From Streptomyces sp. NBC_00271 (GTDB taxonomy: Bacteria > Actinomycetota > Actinomycetes > Streptomycetales > Streptomycetaceae): a stretch of DNA of 64,000 nucleotides. The stretch is from positions 5,952,001 through 6,016,000 of the forward strand of contig NZ_CP108070.1 in NCBI RefSeq assembly GCF_036178845.1. The letters run 5' to 3'. Below are positions 54,196 to 62,952 of the stretch, one piece after another. The translations under genes and the position numbers were made by a program. The notes below the pieces were generated by a model. That model searched no databases and had not been told where the DNA came from. It worked only from the letters and a program-made list of their open reading frames with translations. How positions within the stretch are numbered: the first letter of the stretch is position 1; each line of letters begins with the position of its first letter.

Positions 54196-54513
54196 TCAGC
54201 TCTCGGGCGGAGAGAACACCACCAGAACCCGCAGGTCCTCGGTGATGTGGTGGAACTTGTGGGCGACCCCCGCGGGTACGTAGACGACGCTGCCACGCGC
54301 GACCTGGGTGGTCTCCAGGCCGACCGTGATCGAAGCGCGGCCGCTCACGACGAAGTACACCTCGTCCTGCTGGTGCGGCTTCTGCGGGTCGGGCGCACCC
54401 GCGTCGAGCGCGTACAGGCCGACCGACATGTTCCGTTCGCGCAGAAACTGTAGATAAGCACCGTCGTTGGCGGCCCGTTCCGCCTCCAGTTCGTCCAGCC
54501 GGAATGCCTTCAT
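54196..54513 (-). CDS. cupin-domain protein
   Basis: The 105-residue protein is one conserved beta-barrel cupin. Cupin motif 1 is seen as KPHQQDEVYFVVSGRASI (His near 47, Glu near 51) and motif 2 as GSVVYVPAGVAHKFHHI (His near 86), which would bind a metal. Role unknown (enzyme or sugar/ligand binding). ATG 54513 is followed by a normal hydrophilic start, MKAFRLDELEAERAAND. It diverges from the holin-like gene, 81 bp away. Confidence 0.88.
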   Translation of the reverse strand: MKAFRLDELEAERAANDGAYLQFLRERNMSVGLYALDAGAPDPQKPHQQDEVYFVVSGRASITVGLETTQVARGSVVYVPAGVAHKFHHITEDLRVLVVFSPPES

Positions 54514-54594
54514 CGCCCTCGTCCGCTCCCGTGCTCCGAAAGCTGTGTCCACAGCCTTGCTCACCAGTCGATCTCTTCTGCCACGATCAGACAC

Positions 54595-54975
54595 ATGAAG
54601 AATTTCGTAGTCAAGACGATCGCCAACGCGGGGGCCCTGGCCGTCGCTGTGTGGCTGCTCGACAAGATCACCCTGACCGGGACCAGCACCGGCAAGAAGG
54701 TCGGCACGCTGCTGGTGGTCGCCCTGGTCTTCGGTCTGGTGAACTTCCTGGTCAAGCCGGTGGTGAAGGTGCTGACCTTCCCGCTCTTCATTCTGACGCT
54801 CGGCCTGATCACCCTCGTGGTCAACGCCCTGATGCTGCTGCTCACCTCGTGGCTGGCCGGCAAGCTCGATCTCAGTTTCCATGTGGAGGGCTTCTGGACC
54901 GCCGTGGTGGGCGGCCTGATCATCTCGGTCGTGTCCTGGGCGCTCAATGTCGTGCTGCCCGACGGCGAGGACTGA
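54595..54975 (+). CDS. phage holin family 4 (YvlD-like) membrane protein
   Basis: The 126-residue protein has four hydrophobic segments starting MKNFVVKTIANAGALAVAVW and the motif GLVNFLVKPVVKVLTFPL, typical of YvlD/DUF360 membrane proteins. Despite the family name it is a normal chromosomal gene and not evidence of a prophage. It is 9 bp upstream of ptpA and probably cotranscribed with ptpA and the lyase gene. Confidence 0.88.
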   Translation: MKNFVVKTIANAGALAVAVWLLDKITLTGTSTGKKVGTLLVVALVFGLVNFLVKPVVKVLTFPLFILTLGLITLVVNALMLLLTSWLAGKLDLSFHVEGFWTAVVGGLIISVVSWALNVVLPDGED

Positions 54976-54984
54976 GAGCGTCCG

Positions 54985-55476
54985 ATGTCCTATCGCGTCT
55001 GTTTCGTCTGTACCGGCAACATCTGCCGCTCGCCGATGGCCGAGTCCGTCTTCCGTGCCCGCATAGAAGAGGCCGGACTCGATGGCCTGGTAGAGGTCGA
55101 CAGCGCGGGCACGGGCGGCTGGCACGAGGGCGACGGTGCGGACTCGCGCACCGTCGCCGTCCTGGAGGCGGCCGGCTACGAGAGCGGCCATGCGGCCCGT
55201 CAGTTCCACGCCTCGTGGTTCTCCCGCCTCGACCTCGTGATCGCCCTCGACTCCGGCCACCTCACGGCCCTGCGCCGGATCGCGCCCACTCCCGAGGACG
55301 CGGCGAAGGTCCGGCTGCTGCGGTCGTACGACCCCGACGCGGGCGACGACCTGGACGTTCCCGATCCGTATTACGGACCCATGGACGGCTTCGAGGAGTG
55401 TCTTGAGATGGTGGAGGCGGCGAGCCCCGGACTGCTCGCCGCTGTACAGCAAGAACTGGAGGGACGGGCAGCATGA
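54985..55476 (+). CDS. ptpA: low-molecular-weight protein-tyrosine phosphatase
   Basis: The 163-residue enzyme has the P-loop CTGNICRS with catalytic Cys9 and Arg15 and the general-acid Asp in DPYYG (near 131). In S. coelicolor PtpA dephosphorylates phosphotyrosine and affects antibiotic output. Its stop codon overlaps the ATG of the downstream lyase gene (ATGA), so translation is coupled. Confidence 0.94.
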   Translation: MSYRVCFVCTGNICRSPMAESVFRARIEEAGLDGLVEVDSAGTGGWHEGDGADSRTVAVLEAAGYESGHAARQFHASWFSRLDLVIALDSGHLTALRRIAPTPEDAAKVRLLRSYDPDAGDDLDVPDPYYGPMDGFEECLEMVEAASPGLLAAVQQELEGRAA

Positions 55477-56618
55477 CGTCAGGGGATTTCGTCACGGGAA
55501 GCGGCGACGGCACGCGAGCGGTACGGGCGGGGCTGCCCGACCCCGTCAAATACGAGCCGACGCTTCCGGGCCCGGTCTTCGCCGCGCACTTCCATCTGCC
55601 GGGCGATCCGACCGGCCCGTACACCTACGGTCGTGACGAGAACCCGACCTGGACGCTCCTGGAGCGTGCCATCGGCGAGTTGGAGGCGCCCGGGCAGGAC
55701 GGTGTCACGACGCTCGCCTTCCCCTCCGGGATGGCCGCCATCTCGGCGGTGCTCTTCTCCCAGCTGAAGGCCGGAGACGTGGTGGTCCTGCCCGTCGACG
55801 GCTACCAGGTGCTGCCACTGGTGCGCGAGCAGCTCACCGCGTACGGCATCGAGGTACGCACCGCCCCGACCGGCGGCGACGCCCAGCTCGAGGTGCTCGA
55901 CGGCGCGAAGCTGCTGTGGATCGAGACCCCGTCGAACCCGGGGCTCGACGTCTGCGACGTACGACGCCTCGTCGCGGCGGCCCACGCGCAGGGCACCCTC
56001 GTCGCGGTCGACAACACCCTGGCGACCCCGCTCGGGCAGCGCCCGCTGGAGCTGGGTGCCGACTTCTCGGTCGCCAGCGGCACCAAGATGCTCACCGGGC
56101 ACGGCGACATCCTGCTCGGATACGTCACCGCGCTCGACGCCGACCTGATGGCGCCCGTGCGGCGCTGGCGGAAGATCGTCGGAGCGATCCCCGGGCCCAT
56201 GGAGGCCTGGCTGGCTCATCGCTCCCTCGCCACGCTCCAGCTGCGTGCCGACCGGCAGAACGCCAACGCCCTGGTGATCGCCGAGGCGCTGCGCGGTCGG
56301 CCCGAGGTGACCGGGCTGCGCTATCCGGGACTGCCCGACGATCCCTCGCACAAGATCGCCTCGCAGCAGATGCGGCGCTTCGGATGCGTGGTGTCCTTCA
56401 CACTGCCCACGCGCCCGCGTGCCGACCGTTTCCTCGACGCGCTGCGTCTGGTGGACGACGCGACGAGTTTCGGCGGGGTGCGGTCCACCGCCGAGCGGCG
56501 CGGCCGGTGGGGCGGCGACGCCGTGCCGGAGGGCTTCATCCGTTTCTCGGCCGGCGCCGAAGACCCCGAGGACCTGGTGGCTGACGTACTGCGCGCGCTC
56601 GACGAATCCGCGGAGTGA
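55473..56618 (+). CDS. cystathionine gamma-lyase
   Basis: PLP enzyme (381 residues) of the Cys/Met metabolism family, splitting cystathionine to cysteine, alpha-ketobutyrate and ammonia. The PLP lysine is in SGTKMLTGHGD (near 205), with FPSGMAAI (near 88), ETPSNPG (near 152) and SFGGVRSTAERR near the C-terminus. The start is coupled to the ptpA stop. Gene order YvlD-like, ptpA, lyase is a tight operon. Confidence 0.92.
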   Translation: MTSGDFVTGSGDGTRAVRAGLPDPVKYEPTLPGPVFAAHFHLPGDPTGPYTYGRDENPTWTLLERAIGELEAPGQDGVTTLAFPSGMAAISAVLFSQLKAGDVVVLPVDGYQVLPLVREQLTAYGIEVRTAPTGGDAQLEVLDGAKLLWIETPSNPGLDVCDVRRLVAAAHAQGTLVAVDNTLATPLGQRPLELGADFSVASGTKMLTGHGDILLGYVTALDADLMAPVRRWRKIVGAIPGPMEAWLAHRSLATLQLRADRQNANALVIAEALRGRPEVTGLRYPGLPDDPSHKIASQQMRRFGCVVSFTLPTRPRADRFLDALRLVDDATSFGGVRSTAERRGRWGGDAVPEGFIRFSAGAEDPEDLVADVLRALDESAE

Positions 56619-56867
56619 CCCCTACCTGAACGACCGGTGAGTATCCTGCGGAATCCGTCCAGGCTGTCCGCTTGGTACCTCGCTACGTACAACGGACGGT
56701 CCGAGCCTCCCCCCTCGTGGCTCGGACCGTCCCGGTTCTGCGCGCGAAGAACCGCGCGAACAAGGCTAGTTGACTCTGTGTCAGTGTCCAATCACAGTAG
56801 CGACAGAGACCTATCGACTTATTTATAGTTGGGGCTCGGTCGGGGGTGCTGAGAGGGGAGGGGCACC

Positions 56868-57773
56868 ATGGATTTGGCCCTGCTGCGCACATTTCTGACC
56901 GTGCACCGGGCCGGTTCCTTCACTCGCGCTGCCGCGCTGCTCGGTCTCTCGCAGCCTGCCGTCACCTCACAGATCCGCACGTTGGAACGGCAGTTGGGGC
57001 GACCGCTCTTTCTTCGCCAGGCCCGTGGGGTGACCCCCACGACGATCGGTGACGAGCTCGCCCACAAGGCCGCGCCGCATCTCGACGCCCTGGTGGAGAT
57101 CGCCGAAACCGGACTCGACGAGGACTCGTCACTGCGCACCCTGCATCTGGCCGGGCCACCGGAGTTCACCGCCGAGCGGGCGCTGCCCGCGCTCACGGAG
57201 CTGACGGGCGAGGACGGCCAGGGCTTCGCGCTGCGCGCCTCCTTCGGCAACGCCGAGGAGACACTGGAAGGGCTTGCCGCCGGACATCATGATCTGGCCA
57301 TCACCACGGCCCGTCCGCGTGGCACCCTGCTCACCGCGACTCCGCTCTGCGACGAGGAGCACGTGCTGGTCGCCGCCCCGCGCTGGGCCGCCCGCATAGG
57401 TGCGGGAAAGCTCCGCCGAAAGGGCTCGCCGGCCCTGGAGAACTTCCCCGTGGTCGAAGTGCACGAGTCGCTGCCGCTCGTCGCCCGCTACTGGGCATCC
57501 GTCTTCGACTCCCATCCGGCCGCTTCGGGCACCGTCGTCGTCCCCGATCTGCGCGCCGTGCTCGCCTGCGCCGCCACGGGCGCGGGCCTCGCGGTACTGC
57601 CCCGGTATCTGTGCGCCGGAGCCCTGGAACGGGGTGACGTGGTCGCGCTTCTCGACCCGGCGGTGCCTCCGCTGCGTACGTACTTCCTGGTGGTCCGCAC
57701 CGGCACGCTGGCCATGCCGCACATCGCACGGGCGCATGACTGGCTGCTCCACGCCGCGGCCGACTGGTCCTGA
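56868..57773 (+). CDS. LysR-family transcriptional regulator
   Basis: The 301-residue regulator has a LysR helix-turn-helix at about residues 1-60 (LLRTFLTVHRAGSFTRAAAL; QPAVTSQIRTLERQLGRPLF) and an effector domain (about 90-295). The spacer upstream holds a TAT-N10-ATA dyad (about 56812-56828), the usual kind of LysR autoregulatory site. It follows the lyase gene on the same strand by 249 bp, which is long enough for its own promoter. The effector is unknown. Confidence 0.9.
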   Translation: MDLALLRTFLTVHRAGSFTRAAALLGLSQPAVTSQIRTLERQLGRPLFLRQARGVTPTTIGDELAHKAAPHLDALVEIAETGLDEDSSLRTLHLAGPPEFTAERALPALTELTGEDGQGFALRASFGNAEETLEGLAAGHHDLAITTARPRGTLLTATPLCDEEHVLVAAPRWAARIGAGKLRRKGSPALENFPVVEVHESLPLVARYWASVFDSHPAASGTVVVPDLRAVLACAATGAGLAVLPRYLCAGALERGDVVALLDPAVPPLRTYFLVVRTGTLAMPHIARAHDWLLHAAADWS

Positions 57774-57838
57774 TGCCCTCCCGAGCCTCCCAGGGCTCCC
57801 TGAGCCTCCCAGGGGGCTTTCTGAGCCCTTCCTGAGTG
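57774..57838 (+). repeat. degenerate repeat after the LysR stop codon
   Basis: GAGCCTCCCAGGG occurs at about 57783-57795 and 57802-57814, with shorter GAGCC copies beyond. The repeat starts within ten bases of the LysR TGA. Confidence 0.65.
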
Positions 57839-57854
57839 CCTCGGGGCTCCGCGA

Positions 57855-57870
57855 TGTTTCACGTGGAACC
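57855..57870. promoter_or_regulatory. parS: degenerate parS site upstream of Nudix gene
   Basis: TGTTTCACGTGGAACC matches parS at 14 of 16 bases. The left half is intact. It lies 21 bp before the Nudix ATG. Confidence 0.6.
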
Positions 57871-57890
57871 AGCCGGGCCACATTTCTCCC

Positions 57891-58373
57891 ATGACCGTCC
57901 GACCCGTGGTCAAGCGCACCGCCCGCGCCATCCTGCTCGATGGCAACGACCTGATCTTGATCAAGCGCACCAAACCCGGCGTCGATCCCTACTGGCTGAC
58001 ACCGGGTGGCGGGGTCGAACCGGAAGACACGACTGTCGTCGACGCACTCCATCGTGAGGTGCACGAGGAACTCGGTGCCAAGATCACCGATGTGGTGCCC
58101 TGCTTCGTCGACACCGTCGAGCACATCGGTGACGACGGCGGCGCGACCGGTGTGAAAGTGCAGCACTTCTTCGTCTGCCGTCTGGAGTCCATGGATCCGT
58201 CCCAGCGGCACGGCCCCGAGGTGGACGAGCCCTGCGGCGAGTACGAGATCGTGCGGGTGCCGTTCACCCGGGTCGGCATCGCCTCCGTCCACCTCGTACC
58301 GCTGTCCCTGCGGCACTATCTCGACGGGAACATCGAAGGCGTACGGGCGATGCACGCACCGGACCTGGGCTGA
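57891..58373 (+). CDS. Nudix hydrolase
   Basis: The 160-residue protein has a complete Nudix box, GGVEPEDTTVVDALHREVHE followed by ELGA (GX5EX7REUXEEXGU, about residues 42-64), which binds Mg2+ and hydrolyses nucleoside diphosphate derivatives. The substrate is not predictable. A degenerate parS site lies just upstream. It converges with the globin-reductase gene with a 46-bp spacer. Confidence 0.92.
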   Translation: MTVRPVVKRTARAILLDGNDLILIKRTKPGVDPYWLTPGGGVEPEDTTVVDALHREVHEELGAKITDVVPCFVDTVEHIGDDGGATGVKVQHFFVCRLESMDPSQRHGPEVDEPCGEYEIVRVPFTRVGIASVHLVPLSLRHYLDGNIEGVRAMHAPDLG

Positions 58374-58419
58374 GGCTCTTCGGGTCGGGGTCGTGGCCCC
58401 GTCTGCCGGATGGGCCCGG

Positions 58420-60225
58420 TCAGTCCCCTGCCGCGACGAGTTCCTCGACCGAGTCATGGCGTATGCGGTCCGACGGGATGCCCGCTTCCCTCAGAGCGTC
58501 CACCCCGCTGCGGATCATGCCGGGTGGCCCCGAGAGATAGGCGTCGTACTCGTTCCACGGGCCGTACTCGCGTACGGCGTCGGGCAGATGGAGATGCGCC
58601 CGCTGGTCGACGACCGGGCGTACGGCAAGCCATGGATGGCTCTGCTGCAGCCGCAGCATCGTGTCGATGTCGTACAGGTCGTGATCGGTGCGGGCACCGT
58701 AGAAGACCTCGACCGGCCGCCGCTCCCCGTGCTCGGCGACGTCCTCGACCAGCGCCTTGATGGGCGCGATGCCGGTGCCGCCGCCGAGACAGAGCAGTCC
58801 GCTGTCGGTGGTGTGGTCAACGGTCATCGATCCGGCCGGCGGCCCGAGCCGGATGATGTCGCCGGGACGGGCACGGTGCACCAGCGCGTTGGAAACCCAG
58901 CCCGCCGGGACCGCCTTCACATGGAAGGACAGCAGTCCGTCGGACCGGGGCGCCGAGGCGAAGGAGTAGTGCCGCCATATGCGCGGCCACCACGGTGTCT
59001 CCAGGCTTGTGTACTGCCCGGCGAGGAAGGGGTACGGCTGGTCGGGGCGGACCGTGATGACGGCGATGTCCGGCGTCCTGAGGTCGTGTGCGACGACTTC
59101 GGCGTACCACCAGGCCGGGGCGCGCAGCTCGTCCGCGGCCGCCGCGTCGATCATCACCTGGGAGATCGTCGTGTACGCGCGCACCCAGGCCGCCTCGGTC
59201 TCGGCGTCCCAGATCGCCGAGGCGAAACGGCTGAGCGAGCCGATGAGGCACTCACCGACGGCCGGGTAGTGCTCGGGCCGGGTGCCGTACTTACGGTGGC
59301 CACGGCCGAGGTTCTGCAGGTAATCGACGAGAACCGGAGTGTTGTCGATGTGTTCGGCGGCGGTCAGCAGCGCCTTGAGCAGTCGGTCTCGCTGGGTGTC
59401 CATCGCCGCGGGGAACAACGGCCGTAGATCCGGGTGGCGCACGAAGAGGAGTGCGTAGAAGTAGGAAGTGACCTTGTCGGCGACGGGGCCGACCTCGGCC
59501 ATGGTCCGGCGGATGAGCACGGCGTCCGGAGACGGCTGCGGAGTGGGGGCGGACCTCTGGTCGGGCAACCGCGGCTCCTGGCCGGAGGGTCCCGGCTCGG
59601 GCAGCGAGGGCGCCTGAAGGGAGACAGGAGGCTCGGGCGACCGCGGCTTCTGAAAGGGCTCGGGCGGCTCGGGCGACCGCGGCCTGTCGAAGGGAGCCGG
59701 AGGTTCAGGCAACCGCGGCCCGTCGAAGGGCGTAGGAGGCTCGCGGAACCGCTGCTCCTGGACCGGGACCCGAGGCTCGGCAGGGTGCTGCTCCTGGGTG
59801 GGTACACGCGGCTGTGGGCCGGGGCCGGGCTGCTCATGCCCGGGATCCGTCCGCTCCCGCCCGAACACGGACTGCTCCGGGCCGGCATCGGACTGCGCAG
59901 AGGAGCCGCGGTCGGGGCCAGCCGGACCTGACCACGGCCGAGCGGACGCGTGAGCGGGCTCCGGCTCGGGGGGTGGGGCCTCAGTGGGCGCGGCCTGCTG
60001 GAAAGTCGGCTCTGCCTCCGCGGCGGAGGATATTCGTTCCTGCTGTGTCGTTCCCCGACCCGCGGCGGGTCGGCCGACCGGGCGCATCGCTGCCAGACGG
60101 CGGCCGTCGGCGGGCTCCTTCTCCCCATCGGACGGCAGTGGTTCCTTGCGCGGCGTGAACCAGCCGCCCCCGCCATTGCCTCCGGAAGTGCCGTTGTCGG
60201 CCGACGCGGTGGTCGGAGCGTCCAT
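58420..60225 (-). CDS. globin-ferredoxin reductase (flavohaemoglobin-like) with long Pro-rich N-terminus
   Basis: Residues about 235-365 form a globin domain with proximal His in GRGHRKYGTRPEHYP (as in flavohaemoglobins). About 370-480 is the FAD domain (RHYSFASAP) and about 480-600 the NAD domain (GGGTGIAP, YLSGPPGM). Flavohaemoglobins oxidise NO to nitrate. Residues 1-230 are disordered, Pro/Glu-rich, with PRSPEPPxPF-type repeats coded near 59580-59780, far beyond the normal family length of about 400. ATG 60225 is preferred (GAGGCGAGG upstream); 60246 is possible. An inverted repeat lies in its promoter region. Confidence 0.88.
   Translation of the reverse strand: MDAPTTASADNGTSGGNGGGGWFTPRKEPLPSDGEKEPADGRRLAAMRPVGRPAAGRGTTQQERISSAAEAEPTFQQAAPTEAPPPEPEPAHASARPWSGPAGPDRGSSAQSDAGPEQSVFGRERTDPGHEQPGPGPQPRVPTQEQHPAEPRVPVQEQRFREPPTPFDGPRLPEPPAPFDRPRSPEPPEPFQKPRSPEPPVSLQAPSLPEPGPSGQEPRLPDQRSAPTPQPSPDAVLIRRTMAEVGPVADKVTSYFYALLFVRHPDLRPLFPAAMDTQRDRLLKALLTAAEHIDNTPVLVDYLQNLGRGHRKYGTRPEHYPAVGECLIGSLSRFASAIWDAETEAAWVRAYTTISQVMIDAAAADELRAPAWWYAEVVAHDLRTPDIAVITVRPDQPYPFLAGQYTSLETPWWPRIWRHYSFASAPRSDGLLSFHVKAVPAGWVSNALVHRARPGDIIRLGPPAGSMTVDHTTDSGLLCLGGGTGIAPIKALVEDVAEHGERRPVEVFYGARTDHDLYDIDTMLRLQQSHPWLAVRPVVDQRAHLHLPDAVREYGPWNEYDAYLSGPPGMIRSGVDALREAGIPSDRIRHDSVEELVAAGD
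59580..59780 (-). repeat. Pro-rich coding repeat in the globin-reductase gene
   Basis: A unit of about 33 bp, coding PRSPEPPxPFD/Q, recurs about five to six times with drift. It lies in the region absent from ordinary flavohaemoglobins. Confidence 0.7.
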
Positions 60226-60643
60226 GGTGTGCCTCGCCTCGAACATCTTTCGGTCGGTCTGCGCACTTCCGCGGTCGGAAGATGCCTACTTTCCCCCGTA
60301 GACGACTTGCTTTCCTGCCCCGTTCAGTCCCCACCGGCCAATGCGGCCACATTCAACCCGGATTGCCACTCTCTACGGACAAGTAAGGCGAGAATGTGAC
60401 ATTGGCCGCACTACCCTCACTGCAGCATCCCACTCTGAGTCAGCACCCGGCCGCATAACGGAAAATACGGGTCTTCGATCTCTCCGTCCCGTTACGCTGC
60501 ATTGGCCTGCGTTCGTGCCCCACGAGACGTGCGTACATCACGATGGACGCGAACCGGAGTCGACCATACCGGCAGCCGACCCACAAACAAGTACCCCCTG
60601 CCTTCCGCCCGAAGATGGGGCGCCCCACTCTCAACTGCCGCAA
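60226..60643. promoter_or_regulatory. spacer upstream of the globin-reductase with two inverted repeats
   Basis: CTTCCG-CGGT-CGGAAG (60266-60281) lies 41-56 bp before the start codon and may be an operator. Further upstream GGCCAATGCGGCCACATTC (60336-60354) is matched by GAATGTGACATTGGCC (60392-60407), an interrupted inverted repeat with a 37-base loop. CATTGGCC recurs at 60500-60507. No convincing gene was found in this spacer. Confidence 0.65.
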
Positions 60644-61276
60644 TTACAAGGCGCGTCGGATCAATTCATAGGCATCCCACAGGTCTCGTCCCACGTAGGA
60701 GTGCGTGGCAAGGCCTGCCAGATGCCGATCCGCATTGACCGCGACGGAGACCGGCACCGTCTCGAACAGGTCTTTGTCGGACAGCGAGTCGCCATAGGCG
60801 ACACAATCGGCCCGCATCACCCCGAACTCTTCACAGAGCCGGTCCGCGATCTGCACCTTCGCCGCGGCAGTGAGAATGCCCGCGAGATCAACGGGCTCGC
60901 TGAACGGCAGAGCGGGAAAACGCGAACCGTATGCCGCATGCGCACCCCACGCCGTCAGTCGCTCGACGAAGAACGAGGGCGAGAGGGAGATAACGGCGCA
61001 GTAGTCGCCGTTGCCTCTGATCTCCGCCCAGACGTCCTCGATGCCGGACAGCCACGGCGCGCCCGCGAAGGCCGCCGCCACATGTTCCTCCCTGAGATCC
61101 GCCCACAGGGCGTGCACCTGTGTGGCGTACTCCGGCGAGCCGATCCGTCCTGCCGAGATCGCTTGGTCAAGCGCAACCGTCTCGGCCTCCAGGCCGATCT
61201 GCCGTGAGATCTCCTGGGGTGCGGAACTCCCGTACAGCAGCGTTCCGTCAAGGTCGAAGAGATGAAGTCGTGGCAT
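60644..61276 (-). CDS. HAD-superfamily hydrolase
   Basis: The protein (210 residues from ATG 61276) has HAD motif I LFDLDGTLL at its very start, motif II SLSPSF and motif IV YGDSLSDKDLFE. It resembles phosphoserine phosphatase-like (HAD-IB) proteins. An upstream in-frame ATG at 61327 would add 17 residues whose codons come from a parS site (MFHVKQ), but the family normally starts at motif I, so 61276 is preferred. No ribosome site is strong for either. Confidence 0.84.
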   Translation of the reverse strand: MPRLHLFDLDGTLLYGSSAPQEISRQIGLEAETVALDQAISAGRIGSPEYATQVHALWADLREEHVAAAFAGAPWLSGIEDVWAEIRGNGDYCAVISLSPSFFVERLTAWGAHAAYGSRFPALPFSEPVDLAGILTAAAKVQIADRLCEEFGVMRADCVAYGDSLSDKDLFETVPVSVAVNADRHLAGLATHSYVGRDLWDAYELIRRAL

Positions 61277-61310
61277 GGAAACCGAGGCTAGCGGCCCGGG
61301 CAGCTTTCGC

Positions 61311-61326
61311 TGTTTCACGTGAAACA
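61311..61326. promoter_or_regulatory. parS: perfect parS site at the start of a HAD gene
   Basis: TGTTTCACGTGAAACA, exact. It is 35 bp before the preferred start codon of the HAD gene and overlaps the alternative start at 61327. Confidence 0.95.
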
Positions 61327-61434
61327 TCTGTCCGTGTGCTGTGGGAAGCGACGCTGCCTCCTTGCCCGTACCTGAGGCACGACATGGCCAAAAACGCATA
61401 GACCCCTTGGCAAACAGGTGGACGTCAGGGGTGT

Positions 61435-62322
61435 ATGTCAGACAGCCTGACCTGCGTGTCGACACCTTCCCCCGCCCTTCTGCCCATCCGCCGACTGACG
61501 CCTCGCGATCTCACCGCCTGCGCCGATTTGTCAGAGAACCGGGGGTGGCCCCGCGAGGAACACAAGTGGGGTCTGCTCCTCACCGCCGGGACGGGCTACG
61601 GCATCGACGACCCCGACGGGGGTCTCGTCACCGCCTGCATCGTGACCAAGTACGGAACGCCGGAGAGGCTTGAACTGGGAGCGATCGGAATGGTGCTGGT
61701 CGCCGAGCGGCATGCCCGCCAGGGTGTCGGCCGACGCCTGATGCGGCATGTCGTGGCAGAGATGGGCACCACCCCGCTGACCCTGCACGCGACTCCTTAT
61801 GGCCAACCGCTCTACGAGGAGCTGGGCTTCAAGGTCACGGGCCGCGCCGAGATGGTCCGTGGCCACTTCGTCCCTGGCGGGCCGGACCCGAAGGTGGCCA
61901 CGCGCCCGGCCACCGCCGAGGATCTGACCACGATTCTTCGGCTCGACGCCGAGGTCTTCGGTTCCGACCGCACGCATGTGATCACGCGGCTGCCCGCCTT
62001 CTCCGACCAGTTGCGTGTCGCCGTGGAGAACGGCCGGATCATCGGCTACGCGGCGGCCTGGCCCAACATGTACACCCATGTGGTGGGTCCACTGATCGCC
62101 CGTGACACCAAGACGGCGAAGGCACTCATCGCCTCGCTCGCCGCCCACACCGACCGCCCGCTGCGCACCGACATCGACGTACGGCACGAAGAGCTGCTGT
62201 CCTGGGCGAAGGAACACGGCCTGGAGCCCACGAGCTTCAACACGGTCATGACGTACGGGATCTCGGAGTTGCCCGGGGACTGGACGCGACGCTTCGCTCC
62301 GCTCACGGTGGCGGCGGGCTGA
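61435..62322 (+). CDS. GNAT-family acetyltransferase (two-domain)
   Basis: The 295-residue protein has an N-terminal GNAT fold (about 15-140) with the acetyl-CoA loop VLVAERHARQGVGRRLMRHV (Q/RxxGxG/A) near residue 90 and LYEELGFKVTGR, and a second half (about 150-285) resembling a degenerate GNAT domain. Substrate unknown. ATG 61435 lies 108 bp from the parS site on the other side. A strong terminator follows the stop. Confidence 0.9.
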   Translation: MSDSLTCVSTPSPALLPIRRLTPRDLTACADLSENRGWPREEHKWGLLLTAGTGYGIDDPDGGLVTACIVTKYGTPERLELGAIGMVLVAERHARQGVGRRLMRHVVAEMGTTPLTLHATPYGQPLYEELGFKVTGRAEMVRGHFVPGGPDPKVATRPATAEDLTTILRLDAEVFGSDRTHVITRLPAFSDQLRVAVENGRIIGYAAAWPNMYTHVVGPLIARDTKTAKALIASLAAHTDRPLRTDIDVRHEELLSWAKEHGLEPTSFNTVMTYGISELPGDWTRRFAPLTVAAG

Positions 62323-62377
62323 GAGCCGCCGGGGTGCAGTCGCATCCACCGCCCGGAGAATCACTCACCGCGTAGAG

Positions 62378-62415
62378 AAGCGCCGGTCCCCGTCGTCTTT
62401 GGGGGACCGGCGCTT
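62378..62415. terminator. strong bidirectional hairpin terminator
   Basis: AAGCGCCGGTCCCC (62378-62391) pairs perfectly with GGGGACCGGCGCTT (62402-62415), a 14-bp stem with a 10-base loop. It lies between the GNAT gene and the convergent HbpS-like gene. Confidence 0.92.
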
Positions 62416-62431
62416 GTCTACGGGGGTGCGG

Positions 62432-62857
62432 TCAGACGAGCGTCTCCACCGCCGCGACGGCGAACTCGTGGTCCTGGTCGGGCGCTCCGCCACCGACCCC
62501 GATCGCCCCGATCAGACGACCGTCACGACGGACCGGAACACCGCCCGCGATGAACAGGAGGGGGCGGTCGAGCGCGGTGGGCAGGGTGTGGAAGAGGCCG
62601 CCGGGCTGGACCGCGTCGACCAGTTCCCTGGTGGCGGAGTCCAGCTGGAGCGCCGTGTAGGCCTTGCGCGTGCTGGTCTCGCCGGAAATCAGTACGGCGC
62701 GGTCGTCGCGCCGGAACGCGAGCAGATGGCCGCCCGCGTCGAGGACGGTGACGCTGACCGTGACTCCGGCGGCCTCGGCGGCACGGTGGGCCGCAGAGAC
62801 GAGAACCTCGGCGTCCTGGATGGTCAGCGGAGCAACGGCGACGGTGGTGCTGGTCAT
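62432..62857 (-). CDS. GlcG/HbpS-family haem- or ligand-binding protein
   Basis: The 141-residue protein is of the DUF336 (GlcG/HbpS) family: PLTIQDAEVLVSAAHRAAEA, DAGGHLLAFRRDD, SGETSTRKAYTALQLDS, FIAGGVPVRRDGRLIGAIGVGGG. In Streptomyces HbpS is an extracellular haem-binding protein that senses redox with the SenS/SenR system, but other family members have unrelated ligands, and no signal peptide is evident here. Function therefore stays open. It lies just upstream of the MFS gene on the same strand, 95 bp away. Confidence 0.83.
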   Translation of the reverse strand: MTSTTVAVAPLTIQDAEVLVSAAHRAAEAAGVTVSVTVLDAGGHLLAFRRDDRAVLISGETSTRKAYTALQLDSATRELVDAVQPGGLFHTLPTALDRPLLFIAGGVPVRRDGRLIGAIGVGGGAPDQDHEFAVAAVETLV

Positions 62858-62952
62858 AAGAGACTTTCTCCTTGAGGTGCTGGTCGGGCGTGGCCGATCA
62901 GGGTGGTGGGCTCAGCCGTGAGGGGCCGGCTGCTACTCGGTGGCTCAGTGGC

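Noticed and set aside
54595..54975. prophage remnant because of the holin name
   Set aside because: The protein is a YvlD-type chromosomal membrane protein and no other phage genes are near.
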